Positions 43,235 to 52,176 of a stretch of DNA of 64,000 nt are shown one piece after another (positions within the stretch are counted from its first letter, which is position 1; each line of letters opens with the position of its first letter). Below the pieces are notes generated by a model. It was not told where the DNA came from and did no database searches. It saw nothing but the letters and a program-made list of their open reading frames with translations. The DNA is taken from contig CAYPNM010000015.1 of the NCBI GenBank assembly GCA_964412105.1, forward strand, positions 3,759 through 67,758, in the 5' to 3' direction. Position numbers and translations under genes: made by a program. This DNA is from JAKAGZ01 sp964412105. GTDB taxonomy: Bacteria; Bacteroidota; Ignavibacteria; Ignavibacteriales; Ignavibacteriaceae.

Positions 43235-45256
43235 CTAAAAAATCATTGAAATAGATGTCATTAAGTTTTCGACCCAGAAAATGAATTTAGTAACGTACTT
43301 CCTGGCAGGTGAGCTGGAAGGTTTGGTTGTAAAACTATTATTGTTCAGATTTACATCCATTAGTATCTTATTTTCGGGGTCAACTTTTGCCCATACGACT
43401 TTTTCAGGTTTTGTAAACTCGAGATCAAAAGTTCTGTCTTTTCCATTCCAGGTTGCCAAGGTATCTTTGCCGTTATCAAAATGAACGAGAATATCTACAG
43501 GCATTATCACTTCACCCAATCGGTAAACGGAAACTTTAGAATGATAGATGTCTTTTCCTTTGTTAGAATGATATCGGTAAAATAATTTTGTTCCTGCGCT
43601 GTCATATACTCCAATAGGTGGAGTTACATTCTTAACAGAAATGTTGGCCAGTTTATAGTCGCATATATCTGATCCATATAATACCTCGTCAAAAAACCAA
43701 TTCATATTATCGCCAAATTTATTTCCATATTTCTTTTTGACTATTTCGTTCACTATATCAATAAAATTCTTGGCACAAGGATGTTTAAAACTCCATCTAT
43801 CGAAATAAGTTTTCATTATTTCGTCCATAGTGTTACGACCGACCAATCTATCAAGAGTTGTCATCCAGGTAGCTGTCTTACTGTAAGTTATGCTTCCATA
43901 GCCTCCATCCTGATATCCCCATGCAGGTCTATAATCTTCTGCAATTTTTGGATCATTCATTCCAACATAGCTGTTTCGTTGAGATTGCAGATCACCAAAA
44001 TGATATCCTGCAAGGTTAAAAAATGATGTATTTTTACCATAATAATGGTCCATTATCCTGCATTCCATATAAGTATTGAAACCCTCATCGAGAAATGCTT
44101 CTTCAAACTCATTCGAGGCCAGCATTCCCATGAAGTAATTATGTCCGAATTCGTGAATTACAACATCTTCGGTAAATCGAATTCCTTCCGGCATACCCCA
44201 TAGACACCCAGCAGTGATGAATGTTGGATATTCCATTCCAGCAGCGCCCAATCCTCTCAACGGAGGATCAACAATTGTAAGATTCGGATAAGGATATTTG
44301 CCGACATGCTCACTAAAATATTCCAATGCATAAATGGCAGATTGTGTGTGCCGTTCAGCCTGTGAAAAATGTTCCGGCTGAAGCAGAACTTTTATTTTAA
44401 CATGCTTCCAGGTAGCTTCTGCAATTTTGAAGATTGGTGAAGCAGTCCAGGCAAAATCAATTACATCTTCAGCATGAAAAGTCAGAGTTTTTGTTCCATC
44501 GCTGTTTTTCTTTTCTCCTGTTTGAATGCCTACGGCTCCTACAATATATTTTTGCGGCAGGGTAATTTTTACATTATAAACTCCGAAATCTGCATAAAAT
44601 TCCGAATTAGCGTGAAACTGATGGCAGTTCCATTCTCCTTTTGTAGCGTAGCGAATACCCGGAAATTCATAAACCCCGATTTTTGGGAACCATTGTCCAA
44701 CTAGAAAGAAGTTATCCGCAAAACCGGTTCTTGCAAAAATCTTCGGAAGTTTGGATTTGAATTTAATGTCAATGTTGACAGTTTCCCCCGGTTTTATGGA
44801 CTTGCTTAAAGGGACACTAATAACGGTTTGATCATCTGCATTATCATCATCTGGATGAATAAATTTAATTTTATTCGTTAAATCTTCGCCGTTTTGAATT
44901 TTCATTGAGAGAACATCGGTCCAGCCCCATGAATTAGTTTCACTTTCATCTATATTTATGCCCCTCAACTGTCCACCGGATTCCTTCATAAAAGTGGACT
45001 TTGTGTTCTTGAAAGCATTTAGATAAAGGTGAAATCTCAATTCGCTAATAAAATCGTTTGAAAGATTTTTCCAGTGAAGAGTCTCAAAACCATCAATTGT
45101 TTTTGTCTCCGTATTCAATTTAACGTCCATATCATAACTCGCATTACGCGGGCTTAGAGGCTTTTGAAATATTATTTGTGTAAAAGAGGAACTCGAAACT
45201 GAAAGGCAAAGAAGCAGGAAAAGGAATAAGCTTGGTTTAGAGGGTAATTTTTTCAT
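43235..45256 (-). CDS. M1 family metallopeptidase (aminopeptidase N-like), exported
   Basis: 673 residues from ATG at 45256; a GTG at 45265 is also in frame. A signal peptide (SLFLFLLLCLSVSSSSFTQ) precedes an N-terminal beta domain (residues 40-270). The gluzincin zinc site is VVIHEFGHNYFMG near residue 368 with the third ligand in NEFEEAFLDEGFNTYM, and the exopeptidase motif appears as GLGAAGMEYP rather than GAMEN. M1 enzymes release N-terminal residues; this one would act in the periplasm or outside the cell. Start region lies opposite an operator-like palindrome. Confidence 0.92.
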   Translation of the reverse strand: MKKLPSKPSLFLFLLLCLSVSSSSFTQIIFQKPLSPRNASYDMDVKLNTETKTIDGFETLHWKNLSNDFISELRFHLYLNAFKNTKSTFMKESGGQLRGINIDESETNSWGWTDVLSMKIQNGEDLTNKIKFIHPDDDNADDQTVISVPLSKSIKPGETVNIDIKFKSKLPKIFARTGFADNFFLVGQWFPKIGVYEFPGIRYATKGEWNCHQFHANSEFYADFGVYNVKITLPQKYIVGAVGIQTGEKKNSDGTKTLTFHAEDVIDFAWTASPIFKIAEATWKHVKIKVLLQPEHFSQAERHTQSAIYALEYFSEHVGKYPYPNLTIVDPPLRGLGAAGMEYPTFITAGCLWGMPEGIRFTEDVVIHEFGHNYFMGMLASNEFEEAFLDEGFNTYMECRIMDHYYGKNTSFFNLAGYHFGDLQSQRNSYVGMNDPKIAEDYRPAWGYQDGGYGSITYSKTATWMTTLDRLVGRNTMDEIMKTYFDRWSFKHPCAKNFIDIVNEIVKKKYGNKFGDNMNWFFDEVLYGSDICDYKLANISVKNVTPPIGVYDSAGTKLFYRYHSNKGKDIYHSKVSVYRLGEVIMPVDILVHFDNGKDTLATWNGKDRTFDLEFTKPEKVVWAKVDPENKILMDVNLNNNSFTTKPSSSPARKYVTKFIFWVENLMTSISMIF

Positions 45257-45322
45257 ATTATACACTCTTAAATTTTTAGAATTGCAATTAAAAGAACGAA
45301 ATATTTTATTTTTAAATTATTC

Positions 45323-45343
45323 TTGATAATTAAATATTATCAA
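45323..45343. promoter_or_regulatory. Operator-like palindrome in a divergent promoter region
   Basis: TTGATAAT and ATTATCAA are exact inverted halves around TAAAT, and another TTGATAA follows eight bases later. The site lies between the divergent M1 peptidase and aldo/keto reductase genes and could bind a dimeric regulator of either. The regulator is unknown. Confidence 0.4.
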
Positions 45344-45447
45344 TTTAGTCTTGATAAGCAATAAATGAGTGTTAATTTTGTAAGGAGTAATATTAAAAAT
45401 CAGAATATTCATATTAAGTCTATATTGAATAAAATTCGGAGGATAAA

Positions 45448-46434
45448 ATGCATAAACGAAGATTAGGAAAAAATGGTCCAGAAGTTTCTGCGATTGGATT
45501 AGGTTGCATGGGAATGTCTGAGTTCTATGGCAAAGGAGACGACAAAGAATCTATTGAAACAATTCATAAAGCTCTTGACTTAGGTATAAATTTTCTTGAT
45601 ACAGCGAATATGTACGGCCCTTATAAAAATGAAATTCTGGTAGGCGAAGCTGTTAAAGGAAAAGGGGATAAATTTTTCATTGCAACAAAATTTGGAATTC
45701 AGAGATCCAGCGATCCGGCTAAAAGAAGCGTGAACGGAAGGCCTGAGTATGTTAAGTCTTCCTGCGAAGATTCATTGAAAAGATTGGGAATTGATCATAT
45801 CGATCTATATTATCAACATAGAGTAGATAAAAATGTCCCAATTGAAGAAACGGTTGGAGCAATGAAAAGTCTTGTAGAGGAAGGGAAAGTAAGATTTCTT
45901 GGACTTTCTGAGGCAGGAACAGAGACTATAAGGAGAGCCGATAAAGTTCATCATATAACAGCGCTGCAAACGGAATATTCATTATGGTCGCGTGATCCTG
46001 AAGATAAAATTCTGTCGACAGTCAGAGAGCTTGGAATCGGTTTTGTTTCCTACAGCCCATTGGGGAGAGGATTTTTAACAGGGAGGTTTAAAAGGTTTGA
46101 GGACCTCGAAAATGATGATTATAGGAGGCATTCACCAAGGTTCCAGGGAGAAAATTTCAATAAAAATCTTGAGCTTATAAAAGAAATTGAAAGTATGGCA
46201 CAGGATAAAAGGGTAACACCAGCTCAACTTGCGCTAGCATGGGTTCTTGCTCAAGGCGAAGATATTGTACCAATTCCGGGAACAAAGCACATTCAATATC
46301 TGATGGATAATGCCGCTTCAGTTAATATTAAGATTTCCAAGGATGAACTTGATAGACTTGAAAAAATTTTCCCCAAAGATGCAGTCTCAGGGACAAGATA
46401 TCCTGAGGAAATGATGAAGCTTTTGAATGCATAA
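45448..46434 (+). CDS. Aldo/keto reductase
   Basis: 328 residues of the aldo/keto reductase superfamily, similar to the AKR13 group. The catalytic tetrad is present: Asp and Tyr in NFLDTANMYGP near residue 50, Lys in FIATKFG near 78 and His in DLYYQHRVD near 122. The NADP-binding C-terminal segment PIPGTKHIQYLMDNAASV is intact. It reduces aldehydes or ketones; substrate unknown. CGGAGGA precedes the ATG. A single-gene unit facing away from the peptidase gene. Confidence 0.93.
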   Translation: MHKRRLGKNGPEVSAIGLGCMGMSEFYGKGDDKESIETIHKALDLGINFLDTANMYGPYKNEILVGEAVKGKGDKFFIATKFGIQRSSDPAKRSVNGRPEYVKSSCEDSLKRLGIDHIDLYYQHRVDKNVPIEETVGAMKSLVEEGKVRFLGLSEAGTETIRRADKVHHITALQTEYSLWSRDPEDKILSTVRELGIGFVSYSPLGRGFLTGRFKRFEDLENDDYRRHSPRFQGENFNKNLELIKEIESMAQDKRVTPAQLALAWVLAQGEDIVPIPGTKHIQYLMDNAASVNIKISKDELDRLEKIFPKDAVSGTRYPEEMMKLLNA

Positions 46435-46570
46435 AAACATAAAGTTGCGCGCATTCTCAACTGGTTTTACGATTATCTGAATTACACTGAATCTTTAGTA
46501 TGATTAAATCATCTAATTTTTATTAGCAGTAAAATGTTATTTGCTAAATGAATAAACAGGATTTAATCAA

Positions 46571-46867
46571 TTGGAATTAATTAAAGAATTTAAAAGTAAA
46601 AAAGTTATCCTCCTGCCTAAAGGTGAATTGAGTGCGCTTTTGAACTCCTGTGAACTCCTCATTGAAAAAGACACTGTCATTAATGATAAGGTGAGAGTTT
46701 TAAAGCAAGATAATATTTTCATTTTCCAGGAAATTACTAATAAGGATGAAATAGCTCTCCGCAAATTTACCCGCCTCAAAGATGCGGAAACTCTGGTTCA
46801 GGATCGTTTAACAGTTTATGAAAATATGTGGAATGGCTGTGGCTGCAAAGTTAATTATTACGAATAA
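46571..46867 (+). CDS. Hypothetical protein with C-terminal GCGCK motif
   Basis: 98 residues starting at TTG; no ATG occurs before the first conserved-looking strand (KKVILLPKGELSALL). A charged helical middle (RKFTRLKDAETLVQDRLTVY) leads to an unusual ending, ENMWNGCGCKVNYYE, whose paired cysteines could bind metal. I do not recognise a family. It stands alone between the aldo/keto reductase and the thiamine-binding gene, with about 100 bases on each side. Confidence 0.6.
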   Translation: MELIKEFKSKKVILLPKGELSALLNSCELLIEKDTVINDKVRVLKQDNIFIFQEITNKDEIALRKFTRLKDAETLVQDRLTVYENMWNGCGCKVNYYE

Positions 46868-46968
46868 CCTGCCAATTGACAAGCGAGATTGTAAGGTCGG
46901 ATTAAAATAGTTAATTTATTTCCTGAAGTTAATTCTATTTTTTGACAGAATAATTTTCAGGATCTAAT

Positions 46969-47268
46969 ATGAAGGTAATTGCAGATTTTTGCATCATTCC
47001 TCTGGAAGTGGGGATTTCCGTTTCAAAATACATTGCCGAATGTGAACAAATATTTAAGCAAGAGGGTTTAAAAACCAAGCTTCACGCTTATGGGACTAAT
47101 CTCGAGGGAGAATGGGATACGGTTTTCACCGCTATCAAAAAATGCCACGAAAAGGTACACGAGATGGGTGCTCCCAGAATTTCCTCAACCTTAAGATTTG
47201 GAACCAGAACGGACCGTCAACAAACAATGGAAGACAAAATCAAAAGCGTTGAATCCAAATTGAAGTAA
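46969..47268 (+). CDS. MTH1187-type thiamine-binding protein
   Basis: 99 residues matching the small thiamine-binding family: VIADFCIIPLEVGISVSKYI at the start, LHAYGTNLEGEWD with the ligand-loop residues near 40, and ISSTLRFGTRTDR near 74. The family forms ferredoxin-like tetramers that bind thiamine or precursors in the cytoplasm. The membrane transporter gene downstream starts nine bases after its stop, which may point to a shared small-molecule role. No TPP riboswitch was seen before it. Confidence 0.88.
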   Translation: MKVIADFCIIPLEVGISVSKYIAECEQIFKQEGLKTKLHAYGTNLEGEWDTVFTAIKKCHEKVHEMGAPRISSTLRFGTRTDRQQTMEDKIKSVESKLK

Positions 47269-47277
47269 TATTTGCAA

Positions 47278-48222
47278 ATGGAAGACCTTTTATTTACTGC
47301 AAATATTGTTGTCCCTGTATTTATAATTGTTGCGCTCGGATATTTACTGAGAAAGAAAAATCTCATCAACGATAATTTTGTTAGCCTTTCGTCAAAAATT
47401 GTTTTTAATGTTTCTCTTCCGGTATTAATATTCGTGGAAATTGCTAAAATTAATCTTGATGTAATCCTCGATTTTAAATTAATCCTGTTTGTATATATAG
47501 GTACACTCATTGCTTTCTTTTTAATCTGGATTTTTTCAATTCCGTTCATAAAAGAGGGTAAAGATCAGAGTGTTTTTTTACAGGGAAGCTTTAGAGGGAA
47601 TTTTGCCATTGTTGGGCTTGCTTTAATCGCGAATTTGTATGGACCTGAAAAGCTGGGAAAAGCATCACTAGTGCTGGCTTTTACTATTCCTCTTTATAAC
47701 GTACTTGCTGTTATTGCCTTAACAGTACCGGTTCGAAAGGAAAAAAATATGGATATGAAAAAGACTCTGTGGGAAATTTTGAAAAACCCATTAGTACTCG
47801 GAGTCTTATTCGCTTTGCCGTTTTCTTATTTTAAAATTCAAATTAATGATTTAATATTGACAACAGCCAATTATGTAGCAGCACTTGCATTACCTCTGGC
47901 CCTCCTTGGGATAGGCGGATTTTTGAATTTTGATGATGTGAAGGAGGGATTCAAATTAACCGGTATATCAACAATTATTAAACTTATAATTATACCGTCG
48001 GCTGCGACCGTTGCTGCTTATAATCTGGGTTTTATTGGAGATAACCTGGGAATAATCTTTATATTATTCGGATGTCCGACAGCAATAGCGAGTTTTATAA
48101 TGGCTGAAGCTATGGGGGTAAATAGTAAACTCGCAGGAAATATCCTGCTTGTCACAACAGTTTTTTCTGTCTTTACAATTAGTATTGGATTGTTTATTCT
48201 TAAGCAAAACGGCTTAATTTAA
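47278..48222 (+). CDS. AEC family transporter
   Basis: 314 residues from ATG at 47278; a TTG at 47272 lies in frame just before. About ten membrane segments, with IVVPVFIIVALGYLLRKKN at the N-terminus, GSFRGNFAIVGLALIANLYG near residue 98 and FILFGCPTAIASFIMAEAMG near 262, fit the auxin efflux carrier / malonate permease family. It may export an organic anion or another small molecule. Close spacing to the thiamine-binding gene suggests cotranscription; the DinB gene follows after 15 bases. Confidence 0.87.
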   Translation: MEDLLFTANIVVPVFIIVALGYLLRKKNLINDNFVSLSSKIVFNVSLPVLIFVEIAKINLDVILDFKLILFVYIGTLIAFFLIWIFSIPFIKEGKDQSVFLQGSFRGNFAIVGLALIANLYGPEKLGKASLVLAFTIPLYNVLAVIALTVPVRKEKNMDMKKTLWEILKNPLVLGVLFALPFSYFKIQINDLILTTANYVAALALPLALLGIGGFLNFDDVKEGFKLTGISTIIKLIIIPSAATVAAYNLGFIGDNLGIIFILFGCPTAIASFIMAEAMGVNSKLAGNILLVTTVFSVFTISIGLFILKQNGLI

Positions 48223-48237
48223 TTCTGGAGATTTATT

Positions 48238-48708
48238 ATGGATAATGGAATATTGAGAGATAATATTGTGCAATTATTGAAGGGTGGGCAAGCTTTTGTA
48301 ACTTTTGAACAGGCATTAAAAAACGTTAAACCTGAATTGAGAAATAAAAGGCCATCAAAGGAAATTCACTCCATATGGGAAAATCTGGAGCATATGAGAA
48401 TTGCGCAGGAGGATATTTTAAAATATACAATTGATCCTAAGTGGGTCTCACCTGATTGGCCAAAGGATTACTGGCCAAAGGAAACGGATGCTATCAAAAA
48501 CAAAGATTGGACTGATTCTATCAATTCATTTCTCAAGGATCTGGGTGAAGTAATCAAACTTGCGGAAAATGAAAGGATCGATCTGACATCTGTAATTCCG
48601 CATACTAAGGAGCATACATATTTAAGGGAGATATTGCTTGTAGCTGATCACAATGCCTACCATCTGGGACAAATTGTATCCGTGAGAAAACTTTTAAATG
48701 ATTGGTAG
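48238..48708 (+). CDS. DinB-like four-helix bundle protein
   Basis: 156 residues. Three histidine positions typical of the DinB/YfiT superfamily metal site are visible: IWENLEHMRIAQ near residue 48, and DHNAYHLGQIVSVRKLL near 139 with two histidines. Members bind divalent metal and include thiol-dependent enzymes and stress proteins; the reaction here is unknown. Third gene of the short group starting with the thiamine-binding gene. Confidence 0.8.
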   Translation: MDNGILRDNIVQLLKGGQAFVTFEQALKNVKPELRNKRPSKEIHSIWENLEHMRIAQEDILKYTIDPKWVSPDWPKDYWPKETDAIKNKDWTDSINSFLKDLGEVIKLAENERIDLTSVIPHTKEHTYLREILLVADHNAYHLGQIVSVRKLLNDW

Positions 48709-48876
48709 ATTAGTTCCAATATTTTTAATGTGCAACAACAAGCAATCCGAGCAAATCAAAAACACTGAAGGGTAACAGTGCCAAAACCGGTGCAAAGAGC
48801 AAAATTCTTTTGATGATTACGTGTAAAGGCTTTTCTTATTATTAATAATGCATGTCTAAGTATATAGAACGTTCTT

Positions 48877-49311
48877 TTAGTCTTTTCCTATATCTTCGTT
48901 CCATAATTCAGGATTTGCAGAAATGAATTCAGTCATCATTTTTATACATTCCGAGTCCTTCATATCCACAATTTCCACATTATGCTGTCTCATAAATTCG
49001 GAGGCCCCTGCAAATGTTTTTGATTCTCCTGCAATGACCTTTTTTATTCCGAACTGGACTACGGCTCCTGCGCATAAATAGCAGGGCATCAATGTGGAAT
49101 AAAGAATTGTCCCCTTGTAGCTGCCAATTCTTCCAGCGTTAATAAGGCAGTCAATTTCAGCGTGAACCATCGGATTATTTTCCTGAACACGTTTATTATG
49201 CCCCCTTGCAATGATTTTGCCATCCTTCACTAATACCGAACCAATGGGAATCCCACCTTCTTTCAAACCTTTTTTAGCCTCTTCAATTGCTTCTTTTAAG
49301 AAAGGGTCCAT
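48877..49311 (-). CDS. Cytosine deaminase, Fcy1-like
   Basis: 144 residues of the zinc-dependent cytidine deaminase-like fold. The active site is NNPMVHAEIDCLINAG (His ligand and catalytic Glu near residues 63-65) and TLMPCYLCAGAV (Cys ligands near 92-95). The start GGIPIGSVLVKDG and the ending NPELWNEDIG resemble fungal cytosine deaminase Fcy1, so conversion of cytosine to uracil is likely, which would feed pyrimidine salvage; guanine deamination is a less likely alternative. Single gene, divergent from the LuxR-type regulator. Confidence 0.86.
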   Translation of the reverse strand: MDPFLKEAIEEAKKGLKEGGIPIGSVLVKDGKIIARGHNKRVQENNPMVHAEIDCLINAGRIGSYKGTILYSTLMPCYLCAGAVVQFGIKKVIAGESKTFAGASEFMRQHNVEIVDMKDSECIKMMTEFISANPELWNEDIGKD

Positions 49312-49393
49312 GTAATTCGCTGAATATGGTTGGTCAATATTTATTATAAATAATATACAAAAAAGTGCCTAAAATAAAGAAAGAAATGATTTT

Positions 49394-49428
49394 GCTACGA
49401 AATTGTTTCGTAGCGTAAGTAATTACTT
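49394..49428. promoter_or_regulatory. Two adjacent perfect palindromes in a divergent intergenic region
   Basis: GCTACGAAA and TTTCGTAGC (49394-49414) form a 9-bp stem with a TTG loop; two bases on, AAGTAATTACTT (49417-49428) is a perfect 12-base palindrome. They lie between the deaminase start and the LuxR-type gene, so they may be operator sites. Confidence 0.4.
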
Positions 49429-49491
49429 CATCCTTCCCGCAGAGAATGTTTAATTTTTAGCTGAAATGTGATGAAATTTGTTTTTTTGCTA

Positions 49492-49508
49492 TTGGCATTG
49501 TACTTGTA
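49492..49508 (+). promoter_or_regulatory. Possible sigma-54 promoter, imperfect
   Basis: TTGGCATTGTACTTGTA has the -24 GG and the right spacing to TTG at -12, but T replaces the usual C of the -12 GC. It lies 91 bases before the LuxR-type gene. Weak evidence. Confidence 0.2.
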
Positions 49509-49599
49509 ACTTTAGCAAAAAATAATTTAGTCTCTAATTATTAAATACGTTTGTTTTATTTGAGGGTATTATTAATCAATAATTTCGGAAGGTGTTAAT

Positions 49600-50154
49600 A
49601 TGGAGAATGTAATAAATCTTGTGGGGAAAAATTTAACTTTTGATAATGGAATTAGCATGACAGTTGAGGATGAGAATTTGAATAATGAAAACATTTTTCT
49701 CATTGGGCTGGATTTTAACGGTTCTCTGGAAAAGGGGACGGGTCGAACTAAGGTCGGTTCCACATCAAATAAAATTCCTATGTTGATGCTAAAAATAGAT
49801 ACTGAAAAAATTCTTTCTATTCAAACTAAGGAACCCACAAGCGACTCGCAAACTCCGATCATTAAGTTAAACAATAGAGCTGAGTCAGCTTCCAGTAATA
49901 ATCCTATCAAGGAAATTTATTCAGTCGATTATAATACCAGCGAAAAAAAATTGCTTCACGAAGATTTATCGTACCGTGAGATGCAAGTCATGAAATTAAT
50001 AGCACTGGGAAGAACCAGAAAAGAAATTGCAGAAGAATTATTTCTAAGCATAAGTACTATAAATACATACAGGGCCCGAATTCTGGAAAAAATGAATATG
50101 AAAAATAATGCTGAGATCATGAGATATGCCTTTCAGCATAAATTTGTTGAATAA
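49600..50154 (+). CDS. LuxR-type HTH regulator with unrecognised N-terminal part
   Basis: 184 residues. The last 65 residues are a LuxR/FixJ-type DNA-binding domain: LSYREMQVMKLIALGRTRKE, then IAEELFLSISTINTYRARIL with the recognition helix. The first 115 residues are not a receiver domain: the acidic pocket and lysine of response regulators are absent, and the sequence is beta-rich and charged. It may sense a ligand or partner directly. It stands alone before a 519-base gap and the sigma-54 activator gene. Confidence 0.82.
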   Translation: MENVINLVGKNLTFDNGISMTVEDENLNNENIFLIGLDFNGSLEKGTGRTKVGSTSNKIPMLMLKIDTEKILSIQTKEPTSDSQTPIIKLNNRAESASSNNPIKEIYSVDYNTSEKKLLHEDLSYREMQVMKLIALGRTRKEIAEELFLSISTINTYRARILEKMNMKNNAEIMRYAFQHKFVE

Positions 50155-50673
50155 TTGTTCTTTTTTTCTTAATATTGCCCACTAGATTCCTGTGCCACAC
50201 TTTAAGGGGAAGTTCTCAAAGGGCAGAAATGTTCATTTTTGCCTTTTTGTGAGAATGTTGCTTCAAACTATCAACTTAAATAACTAATAATTCCTTAATT
50301 TTTTATAAGGAAAAGGCCTTCGTAATCTCGTTAGTTATATAAAAATTTCATTAATAATTCATATTTTTGCATTTTTGTAAAATAGTGCGAAAATTTTTCT
50401 CTATTTAATGTTGATAATAATTGTTACATTTTCATAATATTCGATAACTAGATGAGTTCCAAACATCTTAATGAAAAACATTATTCTTTTGTAATATCTG
50501 CTGCTATGAATATTTTTCATAATGAGAAGCCACTGAATTTATTGCGATCTAATCATTTGGTAGGGGTGAAATTAGCCTCGATGATCACTTTTTCTTATGA
50601 ATTACATATATCAAATTCCATAACATTTATTGTTAAATAATTATTTTATTAATAATAAAATTTATTTTTATAT
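50155..50673. other. Intergenic region before the sigma-54 activator
   Basis: 519 bases. It holds an imperfect inverted repeat around 50212-50266 (TTCTCA ... TGAGAA with GGCA/TGCC inside) and the short stem TTCCTTA/TAAGGAA at 50291-50312, which may end the LuxR-type transcript. A 62-codon frame at 50452-50640 has no ribosome site or recognisable content and is not called. Confidence 0.55.
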
Positions 50674-52173
50674 ATGATCGGAATAAAGGATAACCAAGAC
50701 CTTGAGCAAATCCGTTTAATTAGTAAGGAGCAACTCGATGCGCTTTATAAAATTAGTAAAACTCTTAATTCTGCCGTCTTTGAAAATGCACTTATTAATG
50801 ATACTCTCGATTTGGTAATTAAGGTGATTAATGCTGAAAGGGGTCTGGTAGTAAAGTATGATGACTTGTCCAGGAAATTTGCTATTGTGGCTGCCCGTAA
50901 TTTTCAGCAGGAAAACATTGAAGATCTTTCGGTTTTTTCGTCCGGCATACTTCAAAAGGTAATAGAAAAAAGAACTCCTATCCTTTATCACGATGTACAA
51001 AATGACCCCAATGTTTCCCAGTTCGAAAGTATTCAGCTCCATAATATCAATTCTATAATTGGCGTTCCAATTATCCGGAATGATAAAATATGGGGAGTTG
51101 TACTTGCGGATAGTGTCATAAACAGAAAAGAATTTACTGATGATAACATGGTTTTTCTTGATTTCTTTTCAAATTTAGTTTCCCTCGCTATGGATAAGCT
51201 AAATCAACTTGGCGAACTTCAAGATGAAAATCTTATCCTGAAAAATCAATTAGAATCACAAAGATCAATTCCGGATTTAATAGGTGAAAGTCCCGCAATG
51301 AAAAATCTTGCAGCTTTAGTACATAAAGTTGCAAAGACTGATGCAACTGTGCTGCTTTTAGGAGACAGCGGGACCGGAAAAGAAATCGTTGCAAAAGCTA
51401 TTCATAATCTGAGCAGCAGAAATAATAAACCATATCTAGCTCAATTTTGCGGTTCTATACCTGACACGTTGCTTGAGAGTGAATTATTCGGATATAAAAA
51501 AGGAGCTTTTACAGGAGCCACGACCGATAAAAAAGGTTTATTTGAAGTTGCTAATAATGGAACATTTTTCCTTGACGAGATAGCTGATATTTCAATTGCA
51601 TTGCAAGCTAAACTCCTGCGGGTTCTGCAAAATAAAGAGATTATCAGGCTTGGAGATACACAGGTTATAAAAGTTGATGTTAGAGTCATCACAGCAACCA
51701 ACAAAGATCTTAAAGAATTGACCAGCTCAGGAAAATTCAGGGAGGATTTGTTTTATCGTCTCAATGTCTTTCCGATCAAACTCCCCCCATTGAGAGAGAG
51801 AAGGGGTGATATACCATTGCTGACTAAACATTTCATCAGGAAATTTACAGATAAAGATATCCAAATATCTTCAGGAGCTTTGAAGTTGCTGGAGGAAAAT
51901 CCCTGGCCGGGCAATGTACGACAGCTTGAAAATGTTGTGCAGAGAGCATTAATCCTTTGTGATACTAATAAACTGCTGCCCGAACATATCGTAATTGAAG
52001 ATGATTCAGATAATGAAATAGTGTTTAACAGAACTCTCAGGGAATTTGAAATACTCCTGCTTAAAAAAAGATTAAAGGAATTTGACGGAAACCGGACTCT
52101 TACGGCTAAATCTCTTGGTGTTTCAGTCAGATGGGTCCAACTCAAACTTAAGGAGATTGATGAAAATCTTTAA
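50674..52173 (+). CDS. Sigma-54-dependent regulator with GAF sensor domain
   Basis: 499 residues. Residues about 20-185 form a GAF-type domain (AERGLVVKYDDLSRKFAIVA; INSIIGVPIIRNDKIWGVVL). The AAA+ domain has Walker A LLGDSGTGKEIV near 228, the sigma-54 contact loop GAFTGA near 268, Walker B FFLDEIADI and the arginine-finger region. A Fis-type helix-turn-helix (LTAKSLGVSVRWVQLKLKEI) ends the protein. It should activate RpoN promoters in response to a small ligand or partner; targets are unknown. The PEGA kinase gene starts four bases after its stop. Confidence 0.93.
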   Translation: MIGIKDNQDLEQIRLISKEQLDALYKISKTLNSAVFENALINDTLDLVIKVINAERGLVVKYDDLSRKFAIVAARNFQQENIEDLSVFSSGILQKVIEKRTPILYHDVQNDPNVSQFESIQLHNINSIIGVPIIRNDKIWGVVLADSVINRKEFTDDNMVFLDFFSNLVSLAMDKLNQLGELQDENLILKNQLESQRSIPDLIGESPAMKNLAALVHKVAKTDATVLLLGDSGTGKEIVAKAIHNLSSRNNKPYLAQFCGSIPDTLLESELFGYKKGAFTGATTDKKGLFEVANNGTFFLDEIADISIALQAKLLRVLQNKEIIRLGDTQVIKVDVRVITATNKDLKELTSSGKFREDLFYRLNVFPIKLPPLRERRGDIPLLTKHFIRKFTDKDIQISSGALKLLEENPWPGNVRQLENVVQRALILCDTNKLLPEHIVIEDDSDNEIVFNRTLREFEILLLKKRLKEFDGNRTLTAKSLGVSVRWVQLKLKEIDENL

Positions 52174-52176
52174 TTT

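Noticed and set aside
50452..50640. 62-codon frame before the sigma-54 activator
   Set aside because: No ribosome site, no recognisable content, and it lies in what should be the promoter region.
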